Below, piece after piece: positions 8,301 through 15,029 of a DNA stretch of 41,696 nt. The first letter of the stretch is position 1; every line of letters starts with the position of its first letter. The stretch spans positions 1 through 41,696 of the forward strand of contig DASZOV010000152.1 of NCBI GenBank assembly GCA_035550595.1, in the 5' to 3' direction. Under the pieces are notes generated by a model. The model searched no databases, was not told the DNA's origin, and worked only from the letters and a program-made list of their open reading frames with translations. The stretch comes from CALFMR01 sp035550595 (GTDB taxonomy: Bacteria > Acidobacteriota > Vicinamibacteria > Vicinamibacterales > SCN-69-37). Made by a program: the position numbers and the translations under genes.

Positions 8301-9860
8301 GATCATCGTCGCGTTCGCGAGAGCCGGCGTGAGCCGCGCGATCGCCTCCGCGTCATGGAGCACGACGACACCGGGCCAGCGCTCGGCTGCAGAGGCCGCG
8401 ATGTCGTTGGCGGCGCTTCCGGGTTGATACACGAGGAGATCGAATGGTGCCTGCGCGTGCCGGCGCTCGAACGCCGTGTGATGGCGCACACGATGACGGC
8501 GCCGCGTCGGCCGATCGGGCAACAGTCCGTCTCCGACGAACACCTCGACGTCGTACGTGGACGCCAACGCATCGGCGAGCTCGAGCCCGCGGCGTGCGAC
8601 GCGATCGGTCTGCGGAGGAAATGGCGTCCAGAGTGCCGCGCGCGGACGCGTCGGCCGGCGAGGCCGCTCCGCGGCCGTGCCTTCGTAGGCGGCAAGTGTC
8701 GCGCGCCCGAGCGCCTCGGCCGGGAAAGCACGCGCGCGCTCCAAGCTTGCGGCGCGCATCGCCGCGCGCCGGTCCTCGTCACTGGCAATCGCTTCGATCG
8801 CGTGCGTGAAGGCCTCCTCGTCGTCAGGAGCGACCAGGTGCGCCGCCTCGCCCGCGACCTCGGGAAGCGCGGACGCCGTCGTGGTGAGTACGGGCGTACC
8901 GCACTGCATCGCTTCGAGCACGGGCATGCCGAAGCCTTCGTACCGCGACGGGCAGACGAAGAGAGTGGCCGCATTGTAAAGAGCTGCGAGCTGCTCGTCG
9001 CTGACCGTACCGGTCACGATGACCTCGCCCTCGATCCCAGCGCCCTTGATGGAAGCGCGCAGCCGCGATCCAACGGGCGGACCGTTGAACCCGACCGTGA
9101 CGAGTGGCAGCCGTCGGCGCCGCGCCGCCGGAATCGACGCGTAGGCGCGGAGCAGCGTGTCGAGATTCTTCGTCGCACCCATGAACGTGACGGCGAGCAC
9201 GAAGCGATCGGGGATGGCCGTGGGGAGCTCGGCGAGGCGCCGACGCGCCTCGGTGACGGGCATCGGCCGGAAGACGGGATCGGCCACCGGGTGTGCGACG
9301 TCGATGCGCTCGGTCGGAACCCGCATGTGCTGCACGACCTCGCGCCGCGTGAAGTCCGAGATCGCGATCAGGCGATCGGCGGTGCGCGCGAAGTCGAACC
9401 CATTCCACCACAGGTCCATCAGGCCGAACGCGGTGAAGTCCTCGGGAAAGAGCAGCGGAATCAGATCGAAGACTGTCGCGACGACCGGACACGCGTCGAT
9501 CGCCGGCATGACGACCTCGGTCGAGAGCCAGACGGCGGTGTGGTGGTAGAGGTCGATGCGCTCGCGCACGATCCACTGCTGCAGTTCCTCGGTCTTGCGC
9601 AGCGTCACCGACGGATCGTCGGGTCGTGCGGCGCGCGTCGCGGCCGACCACGGAAATGGCTGGACGGTCACGTTCGGCGCGCGGCGAATCTCCGGCAGGA
9701 TGACGTCGCGATCGCCCCGATCGGGCGACAGCAGGATGTACTCGTTCGCCCGATCGATACGCAGGACTTCGCGGAGCTGCTGCTGCGTGTAGCGCGGGAT
9801 GCCCCGCGTCATCAGGTCGCGCGGAAGCGCCGTGATGCGATAGTCGATGGCAATGCGCAT
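5391..9860 (-). CDS. Four-domain fusion: two glycosyltransferases, class I methyltransferase, FkbM methyltransferase
   Basis: 1489-residue protein. Residues about 1-395 are a GT4 glycosyltransferase: start MRIAIDYRI, the FVLAVTFMGATKNLDTLL acceptor/donor linker, and the EGFGMPVLE (E308/E316) nucleotide-sugar motif. Residues about 405-750 are a second GT-B-like region whose EX7E motif is not evident (RTPFGLLRAAAASKPAV in its place), so it may be degenerate or differ in donor. Residues about 770-1060 are a SAM methyltransferase (LLGVAAGTEDTTYYL, IFSSGSIEHFGGLDDV, VLKPGGVLSMAT). Residues about 1155-1410 are FkbM (VIDVGAHIGTVALPLA, VKLDVEGAELRAIEG). The last 80 residues are helical and Arg-rich. 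The ATG at 9860 begins the GT homology; the frame is open 70 codons further without domain character. No frameshift is seen. Confidence 0.87.
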   Translation of the reverse strand: MRIAIDYRITALPRDLMTRGIPRYTQQQLREVLRIDRANEYILLSPDRGDRDVILPEIRRAPNVTVQPFPWSAATRAARPDDPSVTLRKTEELQQWIVRERIDLYHHTAVWLSTEVVMPAIDACPVVATVFDLIPLLFPEDFTAFGLMDLWWNGFDFARTADRLIAISDFTRREVVQHMRVPTERIDVAHPVADPVFRPMPVTEARRRLAELPTAIPDRFVLAVTFMGATKNLDTLLRAYASIPAARRRRLPLVTVGFNGPPVGSRLRASIKGAGIEGEVIVTGTVSDEQLAALYNAATLFVCPSRYEGFGMPVLEAMQCGTPVLTTTASALPEVAGEAAHLVAPDDEEAFTHAIEAIASDEDRRAAMRAASLERARAFPAEALGRATLAAYEGTAAERPRRPTRPRAALWTPFPPQTDRVARRGLELADALASTYDVEVFVGDGLLPDRPTRRRHRVRHHTAFERRHAQAPFDLLVYQPGSAANDIAASAAERWPGVVVLHDAEAIARLTPALANATMIVVHTDAVRRALPTTLAAKTRVLPAGVADLLGTRPALEAESARARLQVAPSTFVIGVVETSWGKEAAICLRAIAELVRTCPHVCLIFLEPDTPAAAIKTITGDACALGLDGRVRWLDHALRADADEALLACDVVVAVGNRDSSRTPFGLLRAAAASKPAVTSDLPSWRIGPADASIRLPPGPRVAEALAAALRALAFDPRRREAMGMAARATYEADGTLEQMGRAYRDLVNAPIAPLSSAPASTAPGRRPLAFNKACEIEDFDDPEFAALMRDVLEYKAHRFGADFPHGVEHNKDWEVTMAVRALRQFGALRPDARLLGVAAGTEDTTYYLTRHVREVTIVDRYLQPGVWGLNAPTWMLASPGLAANDRCDVRRLAVEHSDARRLRFADETFDGIFSSGSIEHFGGLDDVAHAAYEMGRVLKPGGVLSMATVVVDDEGPTRIGWPGSLLMFRHADLARYIVEASGLELVDPLDTTVSNATMQTRRSLALAMADHQTIVRELGAKGESEAFLHWDFPHVALDYEGFTFHSMHLTLRKTDRYPIVDNAWARPTPELDADLVEARRLLVEQRGGWEAMPGPPLAVNGARRSRVLQQARHLARTRNLRARARHLHALAGGWESELRRRASRSGRAVSAPLSSDRAITIRRHGLPSYVVMIDPTQTGDLVADVYAAGLGGSADRAEIDLLLALIAADDVVIDVGAHIGTVALPLAAAGCEVLAIEASPTNARLLRAGVVRNDFRRVHVVEAAADAVAGRTPFVPNGAWGQLAAWDHPYAVSVPAVRVDDLIDAAAYERVALVKLDVEGAELRAIEGMSRLLARPDAPVVFYESNGHTLASVNATPGDLVGAFESRGYRCFALYATRLAPVTPTSVQPRVVENHVAVKGEVPAAIRARMRGPLTPREWRRLITSDASSALADSRRHVARVLERAPADLLRHRHLARMLDALARDRDESVRQAAAWWTRSPRKETRT

Positions 9861-10013
9861 GCGATCGGATCGGACCGTCGTCCAACCGGGGGGCGTGGCG
9901 ATTCTATCTCGACGTGCGGATGAAGTCGTCGCGACCGGTGACGGCTGCGCGGTCGGAACGACGGCCATGAGGTGCGATATGCTGCGCACCTTGATCGGCC
10001 GGAGTGAAAGCGC

Positions 10014-11132
10014 GTGAGAGTCGCGCTCGTGACCCACCGGCTGGTGCCGCGCCAGCCCACTGGCGTCCATCGCTACGCAGCCAGCCTGGCGCGCGCACTC
10101 GCACGTAGCGGGAATTCGGGGTACTTCGTGGCAACGCCGATCGAGTCGCCGGCGCCTTCCCCGTCGCTTGGCGTGCCCTATCGCCCGCTACCTTGGGCGC
10201 GGCGGCGTGTCCAACTCGCGTGGAGCCTCGGCCGCGGTCCGGTCGTCGAGCGCGAGCTCGGCGACCTGGATCTCGTGCACCTTCTGCACCCGTTTCCGCC
10301 GGTGCGCACCCGCGCACCACTCGTCGTGACGATCCCGGACCTCACGCCGATCGATCATCCCTCATGGTTTTCGGCGCGCGATCGACTGCTGTACGGCCGC
10401 AGCGTCGAGCTCGCGGTCGACCGCGCGCAACACATCGTGGCGTATTCCGAGGCCGTGGCCACGACGATCCGTAGCCGCTGGCGGCTCGATGCCAAGCGCG
10501 TGACCGTCATCCCCCTTGCCGCGGACGAGCGCTTCGGCACGCGGCCCACCGATGCGGCGATTGCCGCGGCCTGCAGGCGTCACGGCCTCGTGGCCGGATC
10601 CTACGTGCTGCACATCGGCGCGCTCGTCGTCCGCAAGAATCTACCGATGCTCGTGCGCGCGGTGGCGCGGCTGCCGCGCACGGTCACGTTAGTGCTCGCC
10701 GGGCCTGGCGGCAACGCGGCGCGCGACGTCGCGCGTGAAGCCGAGCGGTGCGGCGTGTCGGATCGTGTGCGACTCGTGGGGCACGTCGACGACGACGAAC
10801 TGGCGGCGCTGCTCGGAGGTGCCGCATTGCTCGCCCACCCGTCGCACTACGAGGGCTTCGGTCTCACGCTTCTCGAAGCCATGCGCGCGGGCGTCCCGGT
10901 CATCGCGGCCTGTACGGGCGCCCAGCCGGAAGTCGTCGGATCGGCCGGACTGCTGCTCGCCCCGTCCGACGTCGCCGGATGGACGGATGCCATGCTGCAC
11001 TTGATCGACCGCTGCGACGAGCGCGAGCGACTTGCCGCGGCTGGCCGTGCGCGTGCGGCGACCTTCACGTGGTCGCACGTCGCCGAGGCGACGGCGCGCG
11101 TCCATCGCGGCGTCATCGCGGGCGCGCGATGA
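10014..11132 (+). CDS. Glycosyltransferase family 4 protein
   Basis: 372-residue GT-B fold glycosyltransferase, cytoplasmic or membrane-associated. N-terminal acceptor domain: MRVALVTHRLVPRQPTGVHRYAASL with the Gly-rich first loop. C-terminal donor domain: YVLHIGALVVRKNLPMLVRAV, then LVLAGPGGNA, then HPSHYEGFGLTLLEAMRAGVPVIA with the EX7E motif (EGFGLTLLE) and TGAQPEVVGSAGLLL. The start is GTG at 10014, with GGAG at 10001-10004 as ribosome site. It is divergent from the large fusion gene across a 153-base gap and probably belongs to the same glycan pathway. Sugar donor and acceptor cannot be read from sequence. Confidence 0.92.
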   Translation: MRVALVTHRLVPRQPTGVHRYAASLARALARSGNSGYFVATPIESPAPSPSLGVPYRPLPWARRRVQLAWSLGRGPVVERELGDLDLVHLLHPFPPVRTRAPLVVTIPDLTPIDHPSWFSARDRLLYGRSVELAVDRAQHIVAYSEAVATTIRSRWRLDAKRVTVIPLAADERFGTRPTDAAIAAACRRHGLVAGSYVLHIGALVVRKNLPMLVRAVARLPRTVTLVLAGPGGNAARDVAREAERCGVSDRVRLVGHVDDDELAALLGGAALLAHPSHYEGFGLTLLEAMRAGVPVIAACTGAQPEVVGSAGLLLAPSDVAGWTDAMLHLIDRCDERERLAAAGRARAATFTWSHVAEATARVHRGVIAGAR

Positions 11133-11179
11133 CGCCGGCCGGCGGAGGACGTGGGATCCGGCCCGCACACGACGTCACG

Positions 11180-11992
11180 TCATGACCTGCCAAACGCCGC
11201 CCGCATCGCCACGAGCGCCTTCTGCATCGACTCGCGCGCGGCCGCGTCGATGAACGGCGCGGCGATCGGCCGCAGCAGCGTCGGCACCGGCCGGCTGAGG
11301 CTGACCGATTCGCACTCAGCCACGACGCCGGCCGGCGTCTGCTCGAAACGCCAGTAGACGCGCCAGCGCCACAGAAAGCCATGGTCGTCACTTGGAGGCG
11401 CTTCGCGCTCACGCGGCGTACCGGCGTCCTCGATCTCGGCGATTCGCGTTGCGATGCTCATGCTCCGCGCGCGTCCGGGCGCGATGGTCTCGAACGTGAC
11501 GAGATGCTCGGTCGCGTAGACCATGGTCAGGACCTTCTGCCGCCGCAGCCTGAGTCCCACCTTGATCCACCCGGGGCCGCGATCGATCACCCGTGAAGCC
11601 AGGACGTCGTCCGGAGATGCCGGCGGCACGGTCGTTTCGAGCCGTCGGACGACGTCGGCCACGGTCGCACCGGCGAGGAGGACGTCGCCGCGCCAGTGAT
11701 GGACAAGGCCACCGCGGACGTCGATCTCCTGCCCGTCCTCCGCGCGCGCTTCGACCGATGTCACGGTCATTGCGCCGTCCAACACGCTACGCCGCGTGTC
11801 GATCAGGGTTGGCGCGTCGATCGCCAGGAACGGGCCTGACACGACGTCGCCACGCGCCATCCGCGCCTCGACGACCTCGACATACCGATCCCACCCATCG
11901 AGCGCCTCGCGATTCGGACCGGCTGCCGACACGACGACGCCGGACGCAAGCGTCACGACCAGCGTGACGACGATTCCGTATCCTCGACTCAT
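11180..11992 (-). CDS. Secreted hypothetical protein
   Basis: 270 residues with a Sec-type signal peptide (MSRGYGIVVTLVVTLASGVVVSAAG, cleavage expected near residue 24). The mature part has alternating strands: MARGDVVSGPFLAID, VHHWRGDVLLAGATVADVVRRL, DRGPGWIKVGLRLRRQKVLTMVYATEHLVTF, and FLWRWRVYWRFEQTPAGVVAECESVSLSRPVP. The pattern resembles an SRPBCC/START-like beta sheet with a closing C-terminal helix, but I do not recognise a named family. The ATG at 11992 has AGGAGG in front of it. It converges with the GT4 gene and diverges from the phosphatidyltransferase gene. Confidence 0.72.
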   Translation of the reverse strand: MSRGYGIVVTLVVTLASGVVVSAAGPNREALDGWDRYVEVVEARMARGDVVSGPFLAIDAPTLIDTRRSVLDGAMTVTSVEARAEDGQEIDVRGGLVHHWRGDVLLAGATVADVVRRLETTVPPASPDDVLASRVIDRGPGWIKVGLRLRRQKVLTMVYATEHLVTFETIAPGRARSMSIATRIAEIEDAGTPREREAPPSDDHGFLWRWRVYWRFEQTPAGVVAECESVSLSRPVPTLLRPIAAPFIDAAARESMQKALVAMRAAFGRS

Positions 11993-12098
11993 CCGTGCCT
12001 CCTGTCGACGAATGCGCGAAGAGCCGCAACCTCAGCTCATGCCGGCACGCATGAGCCGCATTGGGCCGTCCTGTCGCACTACCAGGCAGGAGGTCGTC

Positions 12099-12863
12099 AT
12101 GACCGCAGGATCTGCTTCTCCGTCACCCGCCGCGTTTCGCGAGGCGTCGCGCGTGCTCACGAGCGTGCTCGCTCCAATCGAACGCCGAGTCCTCACTGCC
12201 ATCGCCATGCGGATGCCGAAGGCAGTTGGTCCGGATCACCTGACCGTGCTCGCGCTCTTCGCGATGATTGGCGCTGGCCTGTCGTATTGGCTCGCGGCGA
12301 CCACACCGATCGGTCTCGTGCTCGTCGTCATCTGCCTGGCGATCAACTGGTTCGGCGACAGTCTCGACGGCACGCTCGCACGCGTGCGCCGGCAGCCGCG
12401 ACCGCGCTACGGGTTCTACGTCGATCACGTCGTCGACTCGATCGGCGCGTCGTGCCTGCTGGGCGGACTGGCGATGTCCGGATACGCGCAACCGCTCCTC
12501 GCACTCGGCTTGCTCGGCGCGTACCTGCTCCTCGCGAGCGAGTCATATCTGGCGACGCACGCCGTCGGCGAGTTCCGGCTGAGTTATTTCAAGGTAGGAC
12601 CGACCGAGCTGCGGATCCTGCTCGCGATCGGCACGCTCGCATTGCTCTGGCGGCCGATGGTCCACATCGGACCGTGGACGATGCGCCTGTTCGACGTCGG
12701 CAGCGCCGTCGCCATCGTCGCACTCGTCGTCACATTCCTCGTCGCGGCGGGCAGGCACACGCGAATGCTCTATCTGGCGGAACCCGTTCCATCCGCGCCT
12801 GACGCCACGCTTGCAACGGTAAACGCGCCGGTCCTCGGTTCGAGCACGGAACCCGCCCGATGA
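12099..12863 (+). CDS. CDP-alcohol phosphatidyltransferase family membrane enzyme
   Basis: 254-residue integral membrane protein that would transfer a phosphoryl-alcohol group from CDP to an acceptor in phospholipid or related lipid synthesis. The complete catalytic signature DxxDGxxAR-x9-GxxxDxxxD is present (DSLDGTLARVRR then GFYVDHVVD, residues about 88-113), with the metal-binding aspartates intact. About six hydrophobic helices surround it. AGGAGG lies five bases before the ATG at 12099, so the upstream open frame is not used. The stop overlaps the GtrA gene as ATGA, so the two proteins are made together. The lipid substrate is unknown. Confidence 0.9.
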   Translation: MTAGSASPSPAAFREASRVLTSVLAPIERRVLTAIAMRMPKAVGPDHLTVLALFAMIGAGLSYWLAATTPIGLVLVVICLAINWFGDSLDGTLARVRRQPRPRYGFYVDHVVDSIGASCLLGGLAMSGYAQPLLALGLLGAYLLLASESYLATHAVGEFRLSYFKVGPTELRILLAIGTLALLWRPMVHIGPWTMRLFDVGSAVAIVALVVTFLVAAGRHTRMLYLAEPVPSAPDATLATVNAPVLGSSTEPAR

Positions 12864-13339
12864 CTCTTTCGTGCCTGGACATAACCGCGCGACGTTTCGC
12901 CCGCTTCAACGTCGTCAGTGCGCTTGGCATGGGCGTGCAGCTTCTCGTGTTGGCGGTGCTCGTCGGACCCGCGGACGTCGGATACCTGCCTGCGACCGCG
13001 ATCGCCGTCGGCACTACCGTCCTGCACAACTTCGTCTGGCACTGGATCTGGACGTGGCGCGATCGACCACGCGGACGACCGATGACGGCACTGGCCGCGT
13101 TCGTCGGGGCCAATGGGTCGGTGTCGTTCGTGACGAACCTCGTCGTGATGACGGGCCTCGTGTCGGGCGTCGGACTCCGGCCGGTTGTCGCCAATCTGTG
13201 CGCGATTGCGGCGGCAGGGCTCGTGAACTTCGGCCTGGCCGATCGGTGGGTGTTCAGCTCACGGCGCGACGCGTGCGACGCGAATCTCCGATCCGCCGGG
13301 CGTACGCTGCGTCCAGGCGATCGCTGCATCCGTGCCTGA
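12860..13339 (+). CDS. GtrA-like membrane protein
   Basis: 159-residue protein with four membrane helices in the GtrA pattern: FARFNVVSALGMGVQLLVLAVL, then LPATAIAVGTTVLHNFVWHWIWTW, then AFVGANGSVSFVTNLVVMTGLV, then ANLCAIAAAGLVNFGLADRWVF. GtrA proteins are thought to flip or deliver undecaprenyl-linked sugars for surface glycan modification. It is coupled by ATGA to the CDP-alcohol phosphatidyltransferase. The last 27 codons overlap the convergent lipoprotein gene by 81 bases; the family homology ends near residue 135, before the overlap. Confidence 0.88.
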   Translation: MTLSCLDITARRFARFNVVSALGMGVQLLVLAVLVGPADVGYLPATAIAVGTTVLHNFVWHWIWTWRDRPRGRPMTALAAFVGANGSVSFVTNLVVMTGLVSGVGLRPVVANLCAIAAAGLVNFGLADRWVFSSRRDACDANLRSAGRTLRPGDRCIRA

Positions 13340-14539
13340 CGCGGCGATCGAGGGATAGACGGCCGACGGCGCGTCGCCCAGCATGCGCACAGTCCCGAGC
13401 GTCGGCGCGGCGCCAGACGTATGCCCCGACGTCACCGCACGAACGTACACGCGCGCGCCACTGGACGTGCTCTCGTCCCATGCCGCGACGATGTGCGTGC
13501 CGAGCGCCACGATCTGGGGGTGCGCGGCCACGCCCGTGCCGTTGTCGATGCGCACGCGCGGCGTGAACGTCCGGCCATCGTCGGTCGACTCGCTATAGAA
13601 GACGGCCTTTTCTTTCGACGCATCGCCGACGAGCGTCGGCCAGACGATGTGGACGACGTTGTCGGGCGTCACGGCCAGCGATGGCCCGTCCTCGGGGCAG
13701 CCGTCGATTTGCCAGTGATCCTCGCTGACGCGGACCGGTGCGCTGAACGTGCGGCCGGCGTCGACCGACCGTGCGACGGCCATGTCTCGCAGATTGACGG
13801 GATAGATGTTGCGCCATGCGATGTACACGTCGCCGTTGGGCGCCACGGCGGTCGCCGTCTTGCAGCAGAAGCACGCCGTCGGCGCGACCGACTGTTCGGC
13901 GTCGACGTTCGTCCCCGTCCATACGGCGTGGAACATGTCCTGCCGCATGGCCATCGGCATCGTCATCCCGCCGCCGTGATCGTGATGCTGGTGAGGCTCG
14001 GCGTTCCGTCCGTCGAGCCAGCTCACCTGCGCGTGCCCGGCCGCGTCGACGGCCAGCGACGCCCATCCGCGCGCGCCAGACGATCCCGCCGGCTCGACCG
14101 TTGTCGCGGGCGAGAACGTCCGGCCGTTGTCGCTGGAAGCGGCGAGCCGAACGGACGACTCACCCCCACGATTCGATTCCCAGATGACAACGATACGGTC
14201 GCCAGCGAGCGCGACACGCGGCGGCTGCTCACCGCTCACGCGCGCATCGCCGTCGACGTCGTTGACGCGGACAGGCGCGTCGAATGTCGCGCCTCCGTCA
14301 TGGCTGACCGCGGTGACGATGTTCGTGGTCTCGCCTGACGTCGCGGCCCAGACGGCGACGACGCGATCGGCGTCAGCCGCCAGGGACACACCGGTGTTGG
14401 CTTCGCCGGCCACGGCCAGCCGGACCGCGCTGGATGCAGGAGTGGAATTCGACGCGGGAGACGCGGCGTCACGGGAGCATCCGGCGGTCATGGCGAGAAT
14501 TGCCACCACGGCCGTGGCGAAGACGCGAGATCGAGACAT
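13259..14539 (-). CDS. Sialidase-like (Asp-box) lipoprotein with His/Met/Cys segment
   Basis: 426-residue lipoprotein: the signal MSRSRVFATAVVAILAMTAGC puts the lipidated cysteine at residue 21. The mature part is a beta-propeller with four Asp boxes: SHDGGATF (79-86), SSDNGRTF (135-142), SVDAGRTF (258-265) and STDDGRTF (318-325). Between boxes two and three lies a segment with HQHHDH (183-188), MTMPMAM (192-198) and CFCC (223-226), plus a later lone Cys at 281, which looks like metal binding. Sialidase catalytic arginines are not evident, so an enzymatic role is doubtful. The ATG at 14539 starts the lipoprotein signal; the longer open frame would begin at a TTG inside the PadR palindrome. 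Confidence 0.8.
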   Translation of the reverse strand: MSRSRVFATAVVAILAMTAGCSRDAASPASNSTPASSAVRLAVAGEANTGVSLAADADRVVAVWAATSGETTNIVTAVSHDGGATFDAPVRVNDVDGDARVSGEQPPRVALAGDRIVVIWESNRGGESSVRLAASSDNGRTFSPATTVEPAGSSGARGWASLAVDAAGHAQVSWLDGRNAEPHQHHDHGGGMTMPMAMRQDMFHAVWTGTNVDAEQSVAPTACFCCKTATAVAPNGDVYIAWRNIYPVNLRDMAVARSVDAGRTFSAPVRVSEDHWQIDGCPEDGPSLAVTPDNVVHIVWPTLVGDASKEKAVFYSESTDDGRTFTPRVRIDNGTGVAAHPQIVALGTHIVAAWDESTSSGARVYVRAVTSGHTSGAAPTLGTVRMLGDAPSAVYPSIAASGTDAAIAWTQRTPGGSEIRVARVAP

Positions 14540-14593
14540 CTTTCGGACTATATGGCGGCGCCCGTGAGCCAAGGGTGCGCCATTCTGTCGCAG

Positions 14594-14633
14594 GGGGAGT
14601 AAGGGATTTTTTAGGGGAGTAAGGGATTTTTTA
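14594..14633. repeat. Perfect 20-bp tandem duplication in the PadR/lipoprotein gap
   Basis: Bases 14594-14613 and 14614-14633 are identical 20-mers beginning GGGGAGTAAG and ending in a run of six T and an A. The unit is AT-rich in its second half, unlike the surrounding high-GC sequence, and lies directly upstream of the PadR operator region. Confidence 0.9.
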
Positions 14634-14642
14634 ATAGACCGT

Positions 14643-14660
14643 CTACACAATATTGTGTAG
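14643..14660. promoter_or_regulatory. Perfect 18-bp palindrome, probable PadR operator
   Basis: CTACACAAT and ATTGTGTAG form an uninterrupted 18-bp palindrome 12 bases before the PadR start codon. It would overlap the core promoter. PadR regulators commonly bind such dyads in front of their own operons, so autoregulation of padR and the two ADOP genes is the natural reading. Confidence 0.75.
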
Positions 14661-14672
14661 GCTGGCTACGCA

Positions 14673-15029
14673 ATGCCACCCAAGTCGCCGTCGCGTGTCG
14701 AGCTGCTCCAGGGGACGCTCGACCTGCTCATCCTTCGTGCGCTTGTCCTCGGGCCGGCGCACGGCCATGCGGTCGCGAAGCACATCCAACGCACGTCGGA
14801 GGAATTGCTGCAGGTCGAAACGGGTTCGCTCTATCCGGCGCTGCACCGGCTCGAAGCCAAGGGCTGGGTCGATGCGTCGTGGGAACGGTCGGACAAGGGC
14901 AAGCGCGCACGCTATTACCGGCTCACGCGTGCCGGTCGGAAGCAGCTCGCGGCCGAGCAGTCGCGATGGGAAGCGTTCTCGCGCGCGATGTCGCTGCTGC
15001 TCGCACCTGCTCCGGAGAAGCTGCCATGA
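14673..15029 (+). CDS. PadR family transcriptional regulator (ADOP-linked)
   Basis: 118-residue winged-helix repressor of the acidobacterial PadR type. Start PPKSPSRVELLQGTLDLLILRAL, then the recognition region HGHAVAKHIQRTSEELLQVETGSLYPALHRLEAKGWVDASW and the wing GKRARYYRLTRAGRKQLA. The C-terminal helix is the dimerisation helix expected of short PadR proteins. The stop overlaps the first ADOP permease start as ATGA, so regulator and permease are translationally coupled. The palindrome at 14643-14660 is the likely self-operator. The ligand is unknown. Confidence 0.95.
   Translation: MPPKSPSRVELLQGTLDLLILRALVLGPAHGHAVAKHIQRTSEELLQVETGSLYPALHRLEAKGWVDASWERSDKGKRARYYRLTRAGRKQLAAEQSRWEAFSRAMSLLLAPAPEKLP

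Noticed and set aside
8292..9923. Long plus-strand open frame (543 codons) inside the glycosyltransferase fusion
   Set aside because: It is antisense to a protein with clear GT4 motifs. The translation is Arg/His-rich with no domain pattern, as expected of a high-GC shadow frame.
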